The notes below the pieces were generated by a model that was given only the letters and a program-made list of their open reading frames with translations, was not told where the DNA came from and made no database searches. This document shows positions 52,021 through 60,777 of a stretch of 64,000 bases of DNA, piece by piece. The first letter of the stretch is position 1. Each line of letters begins with the position of its first letter. The position numbers and the translations under genes are program-made. The stretch spans positions 2,170,001 through 2,234,000 of the forward strand of contig NZ_LT607410.1 in NCBI RefSeq assembly GCF_900091515.1, written 5' to 3'. The DNA is from Micromonospora purpureochromogenes (lineage in GTDB: Bacteria > Actinomycetota > Actinomycetes > Mycobacteriales > Micromonosporaceae).

Positions 52021-52994
52021 CGGTCCACCGCCCGGTCGGCCAGCTCGTCCGGGGTGGTCCGCTCCTGCGGTCGGCTGCCGGCCGGCACCAGGCGGACCCG
52101 GTCGACCAGGCCGGCGATGGTGTCCAGCCGGCCGGTGCCCAGCCCGTGCCGGGTGACGTTCAGCGCCCCGGCGGCCGCGCCGGTGCGGATCGCGGTACGC
52201 ACGTCGCCGCCGCCGGCGACCACGGCGGCCACCCCGGCGGTCATCGAGTCGCCGGCCCCGCGCGGGTCGGCCGCCTCCAGCCGGGGCATCTCCACCTCGA
52301 ACACCTCCCCGTCCACCAGGGCGAGCGCCGGCCGGTCGGCCCGGCTGACCACCACGTTCTCGGCGCCGGAGGCGTGCAGGTCGTACATGGCCCGGGTGAG
52401 TTCGTCCTCCTCCGCGCCGGTGGACCGCCCGTCGGCGATCAGCTCCTCGTGACTGACCTTGAGGAAGAACACGCCGCTGGCCAGCACGGCGGTCAGATGC
52501 TCGCCGGCGAGGTCCACCACCACCCGGCCGCCGTTGGCGCCCAGGTCGGCGGCGAACCGGCGGTAGAGGTCGGCCGGGACGAGCGAGGGTTCGTTGGGGC
52601 CGCTGAGCACGCTCACCGGGGCCCGCAGCCCCTCACCGAGCGACAGGTTGTAGAGCTCGTCCAGCTCGTGCCGGCTCAGCGGCGCGCCGACCACGTCGAC
52701 GATCTCCTGCCGGGTGCCGTCGCGCCGGTCGTGCACGTAGCCGCCGCTGCACGAGTCGCGCCACACCACCCGCAGGTCCACCCCCTCGGTGGCCAGCAGC
52801 GGCTCCAGCACCTGCCCGATCTCGCCGCCGAGGGTCGTGCAGAGCACCACCGGCACCCCCAGCGACATGATCATCCGGGCCTGCCAGACGCCCTGCCCGC
52901 CCGGGTGCAGGTGCAGTTCCGGCTGCTCGCTGGGCTGGTCGACGGTCACGGTCAGCCGTGGCGTCGGCGCGAAGACCATCACGTGCCCGCTCAT
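52017..52994 (-). CDS. PfkB-family carbohydrate kinase (1-phosphofructokinase-like)
   Basis: 325 residues. Substrate-side motif TVDQPSEQPELHLHPGGQGV resembles LacC/FruK (HPGGQGVWQARMI), and the anion hole/catalytic motif is EAADPRGAGDSMTAGVAAVV, with GAGD and catalytic Asp. It phosphorylates a sugar or nucleoside using ATP. The 4-base overlap with surE suggests linked action, but the substrate cannot be named from sequence. Length agrees with the family. Confidence 0.9.
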   Translation of the reverse strand: MSGHVMVFAPTPRLTVTVDQPSEQPELHLHPGGQGVWQARMIMSLGVPVVLCTTLGGEIGQVLEPLLATEGVDLRVVWRDSCSGGYVHDRRDGTRQEIVDVVGAPLSRHELDELYNLSLGEGLRAPVSVLSGPNEPSLVPADLYRRFAADLGANGGRVVVDLAGEHLTAVLASGVFFLKVSHEELIADGRSTGAEEDELTRAMYDLHASGAENVVVSRADRPALALVDGEVFEVEMPRLEAADPRGAGDSMTAGVAAVVAGGGDVRTAIRTGAAAGALNVTRHGLGTGRLDTIAGLVDRVRLVPAGSRPQERTTPDELADRAVDR

Positions 52995-53133
52995 CCGTCG
53001 TACCTGTCCATGCCCCGCCTCCCGTGGCCGTCGCCGGCCGGGTTCCCCGCCCGGGCACCGTCATGCCGCCTGCGATTGCCAGCCCGGCCGTCGTACGGGA
53101 CGATCGGGCGACCGACGAGGGGTGGAGGATGGA

Positions 53134-53601
53134 GTGGTCCGGCGCGAGTCGTTCAGCTACACGGTGCAGGCGCGCTGCTCACGGGCGGACGCGGTGGCGC
53201 TGTTGAGCGATCCGGCCCGGCAGGGGGAGCTGCATCCGCTGATCGTCCGGGTGCGCCAACTGCCGACCCGCCCGGGCGCGCGGGCCAGCTACGCCATCAC
53301 CGACCGGCTGGAGCTGGGGCCGCTGCGGTTCCCGGTCACCTACCAGGCCGACGTCCTGGTGATCTCCGACGACGAGATCGTCACGGTGGCCCGGCAGCAG
53401 CCCGGCACGACGGTGCGCAACCACACCCGGCTGCAGGAGGAGGGCGACGTGCTGCGGATCGACGTGGAGATCACCCTCTCCGCGCCGGCACCGCTGTTCG
53501 GGTACGCGTTCCGTCAGGCCCGCGCCGCGCACCTGGGCCTGGCCAGCCGGCTCGGCGCGGTGCTGGACCGGAAGGCCGACGGCGGCCCGGTCCCGAACTG
53601 A
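53134..53601 (+). CDS. SRPBCC/START-fold protein
   Basis: 155 residues from GTG 53134, with GGAGG at 53124-53128; GTG 53122 is an alternative. The helix-grip fold shows as YTVQARCSRADAVALLSDPA, HPLIVRVRQLP, ASYAITDRLELGPLRFPVTY, and the closing helix GYAFRQARAAHLGLASRLGA. Such proteins hold hydrophobic ligands or act as cyclase-like enzymes. Neighbours give no hint. It is convergent with the small membrane protein gene, 12 bases between stops. Confidence 0.85.
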   Translation: MVRRESFSYTVQARCSRADAVALLSDPARQGELHPLIVRVRQLPTRPGARASYAITDRLELGPLRFPVTYQADVLVISDDEIVTVARQQPGTTVRNHTRLQEEGDVLRIDVEITLSAPAPLFGYAFRQARAAHLGLASRLGAVLDRKADGGPVPN

Positions 53602-53613
53602 CGCCCCGTCCAC

Positions 53614-54120
53614 TCAGCGGCGGCCGGCCGGCGTCGCCGCCGTCCGGCGGGGCGGTGGGACGGCCCGGCGGTTGCGGCCCCACGGCTTCCAGGTGGAGAT
53701 CACGGTCATGGTGACCAGCAGGCCGGTGGAGACCGCCGGCGCGACCACCACGTCGATGCGCTGGTGTGCGGTGGCGTCGGGTCCGGCGGCGGCGCGCAGG
53801 TTCGGCGTCAGCGCGAACAGCACCAGGCCGATCATCACCGTGGTGAGCACCAGCTTGACCACCACCCAGCGCCAGCGCAGCAGCCCCCAGGGGGTCAGCA
53901 GCGCGCTGGTCACGCCGACCACCCAGACCAGCACGCTCAGCGGCGCGAAGAGCCAGGTCGCCACCAGCGCCGCCGCCGGGTAGACCACCCCCGGGTCGGC
54001 GCCGCGCAGCCCGGCGATGCCGAGGGTGAGCAGCACGAGGTCCGCGCCGAGCCAGCCCAGCGCGGTCACCAGGTGCAGGGTGAGCAGGGTCTTGCGGCCG
54101 TCGGGGGAGAGTCGGGTCAT
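53614..54120 (-). CDS. Four-helix membrane protein (DUF2269-like)
   Basis: 168 residues. Helices: LLTLHLVTALGWLGADLVLL, PAAALVATWLFAPLSVLVWV, WVVVKLVLTTVMIGLVLFAL and IDVVVAPAVSTGLLVTMTVI, with a basic tail RNRRAVPPPRRTAATP. His16 and other polar residues in the first helices are typical of DUF2269-like proteins, which look like small cytochrome b561-type membrane bundles. Function unknown. Single gene. Confidence 0.8.
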   Translation of the reverse strand: MTRLSPDGRKTLLTLHLVTALGWLGADLVLLTLGIAGLRGADPGVVYPAAALVATWLFAPLSVLVWVVGVTSALLTPWGLLRWRWVVVKLVLTTVMIGLVLFALTPNLRAAAGPDATAHQRIDVVVAPAVSTGLLVTMTVISTWKPWGRNRRAVPPPRRTAATPAGRR

Positions 54121-54196
54121 GCCTCGATGCTCGCCCGGCCGGCGCGCTGCGTCGTGGGCCGGTCGACGACATCCCGGGTACGTCGACGCGCGTACG

Positions 54197-54227
54197 GCGG
54201 GGCCCGTCCGCCTCGGACGGGCCCCGC
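54197..54227 (-). terminator. Terminator hairpin of the riboswitch-controlled gene
   Basis: Fourteen bases (54197-54210) pair perfectly with 54214-54227 across the loop CCT, ten bases beyond the stop at 54238. Confidence 0.85.
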
Positions 54228-54237
54228 CACGGGTCGG

Positions 54238-55296
54238 TCAGTAGACCGACAGGTGCACGTGGTTGGTGTGGTCGCTGGACGGGTCCCCGCCGGCCCCGCT
54301 GTACGACTTCCACCCGCTGCTGGGCAGCCAGATCTGCCGGTACCAGATCACGTAGAGCACGGCGAGCCGGTCGGAGTTGCGGATGAAGTACGCGGCCAGG
54401 TTGTTGCCGTACGTCTTGTCGCCGCCGGTCGCGTCGCCGCCGAAGCCGCTCTGCTGCGCGGCGAAGTCGCAGGCCCGGCCCTTGGGGTGCTCACCCGACC
54501 CGCTGGGCCGGTAGCAGGAGACGTACCGGGTGAAGCCGGCCGCCTGGGCCTGCTGGAGCGCGTTGAGCATGCGCGGGGTGATGCAGCCGTTGGCCGGGGT
54601 GGGGTCGTTGACGCTGCACGACTCCGCGGGCCAGGAGCCGTCGGGGTTGCGCGGCGCCGACCTGGCGGTGGCGGTGGAGGTGCCCCGGGTGGAGCCGCTG
54701 TCGCCGGTGGCGGGCTTGTCGGCGGCGGCCACCGCCAGCGCCCGCTCGGCCTGCTGCTTGCGCTTGGCCATCACCGCGATCTGCTTGCGCTGCTCGACGA
54801 TCTCCTGGTCGAGCGCGGCCCGGGTGCGGGTGGCCTCGTCGCGGGTCTGCATCAGGTTGCGCAGCTCCCGGTCCTCGTTGGAGGCGACCGTCTCCAGCGC
54901 CGCCGCCCGGTCCAGGAAGCCTTCGGGGCTGGAGCTGTTCAGCAGCGCCGACACCGGCCCGAGCCGCCCGGTCCGGTACGCCACGCCGGCGATCTCGCCG
55001 ACCTTGCCCTGCCGGACGGTCAGCTCCGACTCGATGGTCTTGAGCTGGTTGCCGAGCTCCTGCTGCCGCTTGGTGGAGCGTTCCAGCGCGGCCTTGGCGT
55101 CGATCCAGCCCTTGCTGGCCGCGTCGAGCTGGGCGCGCAGCGCCGGGGTGCCGCCCTCGTCGTCGTCGCCGGGAGCGGCGGCGAGCCGGGTGGCGGGGGG
55201 AGTGGCGGTCGCCGGGACCGGCGCGGACGACACCCCGAGGGCGAGCGTCGCGACGACCGCGGCCGCCAGCCGTGCGGTGGTACGTCGTACGTGCAT
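54238..55296 (-). CDS. Secreted coiled-coil protein with ARB_07466-like C-terminal domain
   Basis: 352 residues from ATG 55296; ATG 55302 is too close to the GGAAGGA site. Signal peptide LAAAVVATLALGVSSAPVPA, then a coiled coil (~60-200: RQQELGNQLKTIESELTVRQ, DQEIVEQRKQIAVMAKRKQQ) as in NlpC/P60 or EnvC-type wall proteins, a short linker, and a C-terminal domain with AAGFTRYVSCYRPSGSGEHP, KGRACDFA and SSDHTNHVHLSVY. Its His/Asp set resembles D-Ala-D-Ala peptidase-like or extensin-like wall domains. It would act on peptidoglycan outside the cell. A c-di-AMP riboswitch precedes it, typical of actinobacterial wall hydrolases. Confidence 0.9.
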   Translation of the reverse strand: MHVRRTTARLAAAVVATLALGVSSAPVPATATPPATRLAAAPGDDDEGGTPALRAQLDAASKGWIDAKAALERSTKRQQELGNQLKTIESELTVRQGKVGEIAGVAYRTGRLGPVSALLNSSSPEGFLDRAAALETVASNEDRELRNLMQTRDEATRTRAALDQEIVEQRKQIAVMAKRKQQAERALAVAAADKPATGDSGSTRGTSTATARSAPRNPDGSWPAESCSVNDPTPANGCITPRMLNALQQAQAAGFTRYVSCYRPSGSGEHPKGRACDFAAQQSGFGGDATGGDKTYGNNLAAYFIRNSDRLAVLYVIWYRQIWLPSSGWKSYSGAGGDPSSDHTNHVHLSVY

Positions 55297-55310
55297 GCAC
55301 ATGTCCTTCC

Positions 55311-55430
55311 GTCAGCCGCCGACCGGGTTAGCTGACGGGTTCGGGACGGAAGATCCCTACCGCTGACGCGGATGCACCCCACGAACATGGTTCCCCGGCT
55401 CGCCCTGGCAGGCGATTAGGCGGCGGCCAC
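55311..55430 (-). promoter_or_regulatory. c-di-AMP (ydaO-yuaA) riboswitch
   Basis: On the minus strand the leader of the wall-protein gene contains the conserved ydaO blocks in order: GAGCCGGGGAACCA (55404-55391), GGGGTGCATCCGCGT (55381-55367), GGTAGGGATCTTCCGTCC (55362-55345), then CGAACCCGTCAGCTAACC (55343-55326). These are the paired and ligand-contacting regions of the class. Ligand binding usually switches expression off at high c-di-AMP, linking wall hydrolysis to turgor and potassium control. The exact 5' boundary is approximate. Confidence 0.93.
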
Positions 55431-55573
55431 CGCCGGCACCGGAGGGTGCCGCCTGGCGGAGGCCGGAACCGAGCCTACCGGTACGGATGTGACACCCGCC
55501 CGTTTCGTGACTGAGGGTACTGGAGTGAACCATGGTGTAGGTGACACAACGGGACAATAGGTGTCCGGTTTCG

Positions 55574-56488
55574 TTACCACTCGACCTGCCCGCAGGCGCC
55601 GGGGGCGGCCCCCGGCTCGATCTGGAGGGTGGCGTGCTCGATGTGGAAGTCCTCGTGCAGGGCGGTGCGGGCGGCGGCGAGCACCGTGCCGACCTCGGCG
55701 CCGGGGACCATGGTGAGGTGGGCGGAGGCGACCTCCATGCCGGAGGTGAGCGTCCAGACGTGCAGGTCGTGCACCTCGGCGACGCCGGGGACGGCGGTCA
55801 GCCGGTCGTGCACGGCGGTCACCTGGAGGTGCTCCGGGGCGGCCTGGACCAGGATGCGCACCGCCGCCCGGCCGAGCCGCCAGGTGCGGGGGAGGATGAA
55901 CAGGCCGATCGCGACCGCCACCGCCGGGTCGGCCCACCACCAGCCGGTGCCGGCGATGAGCAGCGCGGCCCCGATCACGCCCAGCGAGCCGAGCAGGTCG
56001 CCGAGCACCTCCAGGTACGCGCCGCGCAGGTTGATGCTCTCCCGCGCCCCCGCGCGCAGCAGCGCGAACGCGACCAGGTTGGCCAGCAGGCCGAGCACCG
56101 CCACCGCCAGCATCGGCCCGGTCCGCACCGCCGGCGGGTCGCCGAACCGGCGGACCGCCTCGATCAGCACGTAGATCGCCACCCCGCTGAGCAGGACGGC
56201 GTTGGCGAGCGCGGCCAGCACCTCCAGCCGGTAGAGCCCGAAGGTGCGCTGCGGGTCCCGGTCGCCGTGCCGGGTGGCGGTGATGGCGGCCAGCGCCATG
56301 CCGATGCCGAGCACGTCGGTGAACATGTGCCCGGCGTCGGAGAGCAGGGCGAGCGAGCCGGTGCCGAACGCGGTGACCGCCTCGACCACCATCAGCGCGG
56401 CGAGCAGCGCGAAGGCCGCCCAGAGCCGCCCCCGGTGGCGGTGCGCCGCGTTCGCGACCGACCCGTGGTGGTCATGACCTGCGCCCAC
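55574..56488 (-). CDS. Cation-diffusion-facilitator metal exporter (CzcD/ZitB type)
   Basis: 304 residues from GTG 56488 (GGAGG 8 bases upstream). A His-rich start (GHDHHGS, HRHRG) is followed by six membrane helices. Metal site A appears in SLALLSDAGHMFTDVLGIGM (HxxxD) and in GAYLEVLGDLLGSLGVIGAA. The cytosolic ferredoxin-like domain at the end carries VHDLHVWTLTSGMEVASAHL and HIEHATLQIEPG. This is the Zn/Cd/Co:proton antiporter family. A promoter with a small palindrome lies upstream. Confidence 0.95.
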   Translation of the reverse strand: MGAGHDHHGSVANAAHRHRGRLWAAFALLAALMVVEAVTAFGTGSLALLSDAGHMFTDVLGIGMALAAITATRHGDRDPQRTFGLYRLEVLAALANAVLLSGVAIYVLIEAVRRFGDPPAVRTGPMLAVAVLGLLANLVAFALLRAGARESINLRGAYLEVLGDLLGSLGVIGAALLIAGTGWWWADPAVAVAIGLFILPRTWRLGRAAVRILVQAAPEHLQVTAVHDRLTAVPGVAEVHDLHVWTLTSGMEVASAHLTMVPGAEVGTVLAAARTALHEDFHIEHATLQIEPGAAPGACGQVEW

Positions 56489-56523
56489 GCCCACACCCTC
56501 CGTCGCACCGGCGGCCCGAACCC

Positions 56524-56552
56524 AATCTATGCTCACATCGCTATGTATGCAA
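56524..56552 (-). promoter_or_regulatory. Promoter of the metal exporter gene
   Basis: On the minus strand TTGCAT (56552-56547) and TAGATT (56529-56524) are 17 bases apart. ACAT-AGCG-ATGT lies between them, the right place for a metal-sensing ArsR/SmtB-type repressor. Confidence 0.6.
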
Positions 56553-56578
56553 CTAACTCCGCACGCACCCTTCACGGG

Positions 56579-56642
56579 CCGCACTTTCAGAGAAAGCGTG
56601 GCTGTTCCGCGCGCGAAGGCCCCTCTTTCTCTGAAAGTGCGG
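56579..56642 (-). terminator. Large 18-base stem-loop after the HelD-like gene
   Basis: CCGCACTTTCAGAGAAAG (56579-56596) is the exact reverse complement of 56625-56642; loop 28 bases. It is 36 bases past the HelD-like stop. The plus-strand segment CAGAGAAAGCGTG is close to CAGAGCAAAGCGTG at 38887-38900. Confidence 0.65.
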
Positions 56643-56678
56643 GCTCGAGGGCGCGACGCGCGGGGGCGGGGGTGAGGG

Positions 56679-58796
56679 TCAGGGGGTGGGGTCGATGGTG
56701 GTGAGGCGCTGGGTGGCGCGGGAGAGGGCGACGTAGAGGGTGCGCACGCCGGAGCCGGGGTCGGCCCGGATCTCGCTCGGGGCGATCAGCACGACGCCGT
56801 CGTACTCCATGCCCTTGGCCTGGAGGCTGGTCACCACCTGGAGCCGGGAGCCGCCGCGCCCGGCCAGCCAGCCGGCCACCTCGTCGCGGCGCGGCACCGG
56901 CGTGATCACGCCGACCGTGCCCTCCACCTCGGTGAGCAGCGCGTCCACGGCCTGCACGGTCGCCGCCGGCAGCCCGTCGGCGGCGACGGTCAGCGTGACC
57001 GGCTCCACGCCGGTGGAGCGGACCGCCGTCGGCAGCTCCAGTTCGGGGTAGAGCCGGCGGATCTCCGCCGCCGCCACCGCGAAGATCTCCGCCGAGTTGC
57101 GGTAGTTCGTGGTCAGCGCGAAGCGGTTCCGCCGGCGTCGGCCGAGCGCCTGGTCCCGGGCCCGGTCCAGCTCCTGCGGGTCACCGGTCCAGGCGGTCTG
57201 CGCCGGGTCGCCCACCACCGTCCAGGAGGCGAGCCGGCCGCGCCGGCCGACCATCCGCCACTGCATCGGCGAGACGTCCTGCGACTCGTCCACCACCACG
57301 TGCGCGTAGTCGCGGTAGTCCTCCGGCCGTTCCCGGGCCGCCGCCCGGGCGGCCCGCTGCCGGTCGGCGAACGTGCTCAGCTCGCGCACGCCGCCGGCCA
57401 GCTGGTACGGGTCGCGCTTGGCCCGGGCCGGCCGCACCGGCTTGCCCAGCAGCGCGTCCAGCTCGTCGAGCAGGGCGATGTCGGCCACCGTCAGCCCCTG
57501 CGCGTCCAGCGTCCGGTACGCCTCCACCAGCAGCGTGGTCTCCGCCCGGGACAGGATGCCGCCGACGTACCGGCGCAGCCGCTCCGGCCGGGCCAGCCAG
57601 CCCAGCACGTGCCGCGGGTGCAGCCGGGGCCACCACGCCTTGAGGAACTCGCGGAACTCCGGCCGGTCGATGATCTCGTCCTCGAAGGCGCGCTGCTCCG
57701 GCAGCCGGGTGACGGCCAGCCGGCGGGCCTGGGCGTACAGCGCCGCGAGCACCGCGTCGAAGGCGACCCGCCGAACCTCGTTGCGGCGCGCGCCCCGGGA
57801 CAGCGCCCGGTCCCGGACGCCGTCCAGCTCGCGGCGCTCCAGCCGGAGCAGCTCACCCCGGTAGAGCAGGCGCAGCTCGCCCGGCCCGTCCGGCACCGCG
57901 TCGCGTACCGCCCGCTCCAGGACCTTCCGCATCCGCAGCGAGCCCTTCACCGCCGCCACCTCCGGCGGGTCCGTCCGGGTCGCCGACATGCCCGGGAAGA
58001 GCGAGCCCAGCGAGTGCAGGGTGCCGGTCTCCTCGCCGAGCGAGGGCAGCACCGAGGCGATGTACTCGACGAAGACCGAGGACGGGCCGACCACCAGGAT
58101 GCCGCCGCCGGCGTACCGGCTGCGGTCGGAATAGAGCAGGTACGCCGCCCGGTGCAGGGCGACCGCCGTCTTGCCGGTGCCCGGGCCGCCGGAGACGATG
58201 GTGACCCCGGAGCCGGGGGAGCGGATCGCCTCGTCCTGCTCCCGCTGGATGGTGGCCACGATGTCGCGCATCCCCCGGCCGGTGGCCCGGGACAGGGTCG
58301 CCAGCAGGGCCCCGTCACCGACCACGGCCAGCTCGGCCGGCGCCGACTCCGGGTCGAGCAGGTCGTCCTCGATCCGGGTGACCTTCTCGGCCGACGACTG
58401 GATGGTGCGCCGCCGCACCACGCCCAAGGGCTCGGCCGGGGTCGCCTGGTAGAAGGCCGCGGCGGCCGGGGCGCGCCAGTCGACCACCAGCGTCTCGGCG
58501 TTCTCGCCCCGCACGCCGAGCCGCCCGACGTGCAGCACCTGGCCGGTCCGCAGGTCGAGCCGGCCGAAGACCAGCCCCTCGTGCTCGGCGTCCAGCACGT
58601 ACCGCCGCTGGGCGGCGTGGAACACCATCGCGTCCCGCTCGACCAGCGCGCCGAAGTTGCCCACCCGGGCCAGCCGGTAGCCCTCCTTCTCGGCCTGCGC
58701 CGCCGAGCGGCGCAGTTCGGCCAGGCGGGTGTACACCCGGTCGAGATGCCGCTGCTCGGCGGCGATCTCCTGCTCCAGGGTGGTCTGGTCGGTCAA
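56679..58796 (-). CDS. HelD-like UvrD/Rep-family ATPase
   Basis: 705 residues from TTG 58796, with AGGAG at 8-base spacing. The N-terminal coiled-coil arm (LEQEIAAEQRHLDRVYTRLA) precedes the split SF1 motor: Walker A VSGGPGTGKTAVALHRAAYL, motif II AHVVVDESQDVSPMQWRMVG, motif III VVGDPAQTAWTGDP, and motif VI region VRTLYVALSRATQRLT. This layout is that of HelD, which binds and recycles stalled RNA polymerase in Gram-positive bacteria and can give rifampicin tolerance in some. DNA unwinding is not expected. Single gene. Confidence 0.92.
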   Translation of the reverse strand: MTDQTTLEQEIAAEQRHLDRVYTRLAELRRSAAQAEKEGYRLARVGNFGALVERDAMVFHAAQRRYVLDAEHEGLVFGRLDLRTGQVLHVGRLGVRGENAETLVVDWRAPAAAAFYQATPAEPLGVVRRRTIQSSAEKVTRIEDDLLDPESAPAELAVVGDGALLATLSRATGRGMRDIVATIQREQDEAIRSPGSGVTIVSGGPGTGKTAVALHRAAYLLYSDRSRYAGGGILVVGPSSVFVEYIASVLPSLGEETGTLHSLGSLFPGMSATRTDPPEVAAVKGSLRMRKVLERAVRDAVPDGPGELRLLYRGELLRLERRELDGVRDRALSRGARRNEVRRVAFDAVLAALYAQARRLAVTRLPEQRAFEDEIIDRPEFREFLKAWWPRLHPRHVLGWLARPERLRRYVGGILSRAETTLLVEAYRTLDAQGLTVADIALLDELDALLGKPVRPARAKRDPYQLAGGVRELSTFADRQRAARAAARERPEDYRDYAHVVVDESQDVSPMQWRMVGRRGRLASWTVVGDPAQTAWTGDPQELDRARDQALGRRRRNRFALTTNYRNSAEIFAVAAAEIRRLYPELELPTAVRSTGVEPVTLTVAADGLPAATVQAVDALLTEVEGTVGVITPVPRRDEVAGWLAGRGGSRLQVVTSLQAKGMEYDGVVLIAPSEIRADPGSGVRTLYVALSRATQRLTTIDPTP

Positions 58797-58928
58797 CGTG
58801 ACGGCTCCTGTGCGACGGCGGCGGCCGGGCGCGGGCGCACGCCAGGCGGAATGAGGGTACGGGCAGCCCGCCACCCCCCTTCCGGGCCGTACCGCGTCCC
58901 GCGACGTCCGCCACCCTCCACGGGCCGC

Positions 58929-59921
58929 TCAGCCGGCCGGGATCGGCTCCGTCGCGCCCGTCGTCGTCGGCTCGGTCGGGCTGATCTCCGTGGCGGCGGT
59001 CTCGGTCGGGCCGACCTCCGGCGCGCCGGCCAGCACCCGGTCCAGCACCCCGGCCAGCGCGGCGTTCACCTCGTCCGGCCGCTCCATCATCAGCATGTGC
59101 CCGGCGCCCGGGCAGACGGTCAGCTCGGTCACCGGCAGCGCGGCGGCGATCGACTCCGCGCAGGGCGGCGGGGTGAGCCGGTCCCGGTCGCCGACCAGCG
59201 CCGCCGCCGGCAGGTGGGCCAGCTCGGCCAGGGTCTCCAACCGGTGCTGGGCGCCGATCGAGGCGCGGAACCCGCCGATCGAGCGCAGCGAGGCGCGGGC
59301 CACCGCCGAGGTGACCAGGCGGATGTCGGACGGGTCGCAGCGGTCGCCGAAGAGCATCCAGCGGATGCTGGGCCGCAGCGCGCGCAGCAGCGCCCGTGGC
59401 GGGCGCCAGGAGCCGCAGCGGGCCAGCACCCCGGCGCCGGTGGTCTCGGCGATCCGGATCAGCCGGGCGATGCGCGGCGACAGCCCGTAGACCGTGTGCG
59501 TGTGCCCCTCGGCGGTGGTCGAGACGAAGACCAGCCCGGCGGTACGGGCGGCGAAGTGCTCGGGGTGGCGGTGGGCGTACTCCATCACGGTCATCCCGCC
59601 CATCGAGTGCCCGACCAGCACGACCCTGCCCGTCGGGGCCACCGCGTCGAGCACCGCGGCGAGGTCGTCGCCGAGCTGGGCCACGGTCGCCGTGCGCAGG
59701 GCCATGCAGCTGGACCGGCCGTGCCCGCGGGCGTCGTAGGTCACCACCCGGACCCGCCGGCCGAAGCGGGCCGTCAGGTCGGCGAGCTGCCGGTGCCAGG
59801 CCCGCCCGTCCAGCGTCCAGCCGTGCAGCATGATCACGGTGACCTCGGCGTCCGCCGGCCCGGTCACCTCCACGTGCAGGCGCACGTCGTCGGGAAGCCG
59901 TACCTGCTGCTGCTCCGACAT
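58929..59921 (-). CDS. Alpha/beta hydrolase
   Basis: 330 residues. Core motifs: VIMLHGWTLDGRAWHRQLAD (oxyanion), TYDARGHGRSS, nucleophile VVLVGHSMGGMTVMEYAHRH (Ser), LVGDRDRLTPP (Asp) and CPGAGHMLMMERPDE (His). The tail after ~295 is a Thr/Glu/Pro-rich repeat (TETAATEISPTEPTTTG), probably disordered. It resembles haloperoxidase/epoxide-hydrolase-like enzymes. Substrate unknown. Divergent from the carbonic anhydrase gene. Confidence 0.92.
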   Translation of the reverse strand: MSEQQQVRLPDDVRLHVEVTGPADAEVTVIMLHGWTLDGRAWHRQLADLTARFGRRVRVVTYDARGHGRSSCMALRTATVAQLGDDLAAVLDAVAPTGRVVLVGHSMGGMTVMEYAHRHPEHFAARTAGLVFVSTTAEGHTHTVYGLSPRIARLIRIAETTGAGVLARCGSWRPPRALLRALRPSIRWMLFGDRCDPSDIRLVTSAVARASLRSIGGFRASIGAQHRLETLAELAHLPAAALVGDRDRLTPPPCAESIAAALPVTELTVCPGAGHMLMMERPDEVNAALAGVLDRVLAGAPEVGPTETAATEISPTEPTTTGATEPIPAG

Positions 59922-60067
59922 CGTGACCTCCCCGGGCCGTCCGGTCCCCTCGTACCGGGTTAACCCGGCGGTAACACCGGCTACCCGTCATGACACCACG
60001 CCAACCGTGGTGGTGAGAAGATTCGCATCCCGCCCCGCCAGGCCGGATCCGTGACCAGGCTGGAGGC

Positions 60068-60682
60068 ATGACCGGTTCGAGCGCGGGAGCGGCGCGGACG
60101 CCCCGGGCCGCGCTGGCCGAGCTGCTGACCGGCAACCGCCGCTTCGTCAGCGGGCAGCCGGTGCACGGCCACGACGTCACCGCCGCCGCGGCCGTCGCCT
60201 CCGGCGACCAGCAGCCGTACGCGGTGCTGCTGGGCTGCATCGACTCGCGGGTGCCGCTGGAGGCGATCTTCGACCAGACCTTCGGGTCGATCTGCGTGAT
60301 CCGCACCGGCGCGCACGTGCTGGACCGGGCGGTCTGCGGCTCCATCGAGTACGTGGTGGGCCAGCTCGGGGTGCCGCTGGTGATGGTGCTCGGCCACGAG
60401 CGGTGCGGGGCGGTCGCCTCGGCGGTGGACACCCTGCGCACCGGGGAGCGGCCGGGCGGCTCGCTGGCGTACCTGGTGGACCAGATCGCCCCGGCGGTGA
60501 CCGAGGTGGGGGCGGACGACCCGCGGGCGCACCCGATGGCGGTCCGCCGGCACGTGCTGCGCACGGTCGCCGCCCTGCGCGCCGACGACCTGCTCACCGG
60601 GCCGGTCGCCGAGGGCCGGGTGGACGTGGTCGGCGCGGTCTACGACCTGGCCACCGGCGAGGTCACCCTGCTCGACCGCTGA
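60068..60682 (+). CDS. Beta-class carbonic anhydrase
   Basis: 204 residues. Zinc ligands are Cys in [18 protein letters not shown], then His and Cys in [20 protein letters not shown]; the Asp/Arg pair of CIDSR is the catalytic dyad. [12 protein letters not shown] and the long insert ([20 protein letters not shown]) match the plant-type, secreted-like actinobacterial branch, but there is no signal peptide here. It interconverts CO2 and bicarbonate in the cytosol. Confidence 0.94.
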   Translation: MTGSSAGAARTPRAALAELLTGNRRFVSGQPVHGHDVTAAAAVASGDQQPYAVLLGCIDSRVPLEAIFDQTFGSICVIRTGAHVLDRAVCGSIEYVVGQLGVPLVMVLGHERCGAVASAVDTLRTGERPGGSLAYLVDQIAPAVTEVGADDPRAHPMAVRRHVLRTVAALRADDLLTGPVAEGRVDVVGAVYDLATGEVTLLDR

Positions 60683-60720
60683 CCGGTCCCGGCCCCGGCC
60701 ACGCGTACCCGGGACAGACG

Positions 60721-60754
60721 GAACCGCCCGCCGGGGTGACCCGACGGGCGGTTC
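60721..60754. terminator. Bidirectional terminator between convergent genes
   Basis: GAACCGCCCG (60721-60730) pairs with CGGGCGGTTC (60745-60754), and CGGG-GTGA-CCCG forms an inner stem. It lies between the carbonic anhydrase stop and the stop of the convergent small gene. Confidence 0.85.
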
Positions 60755-60777
60755 CAGGTGGCGCTTGGGGGGAGGGC

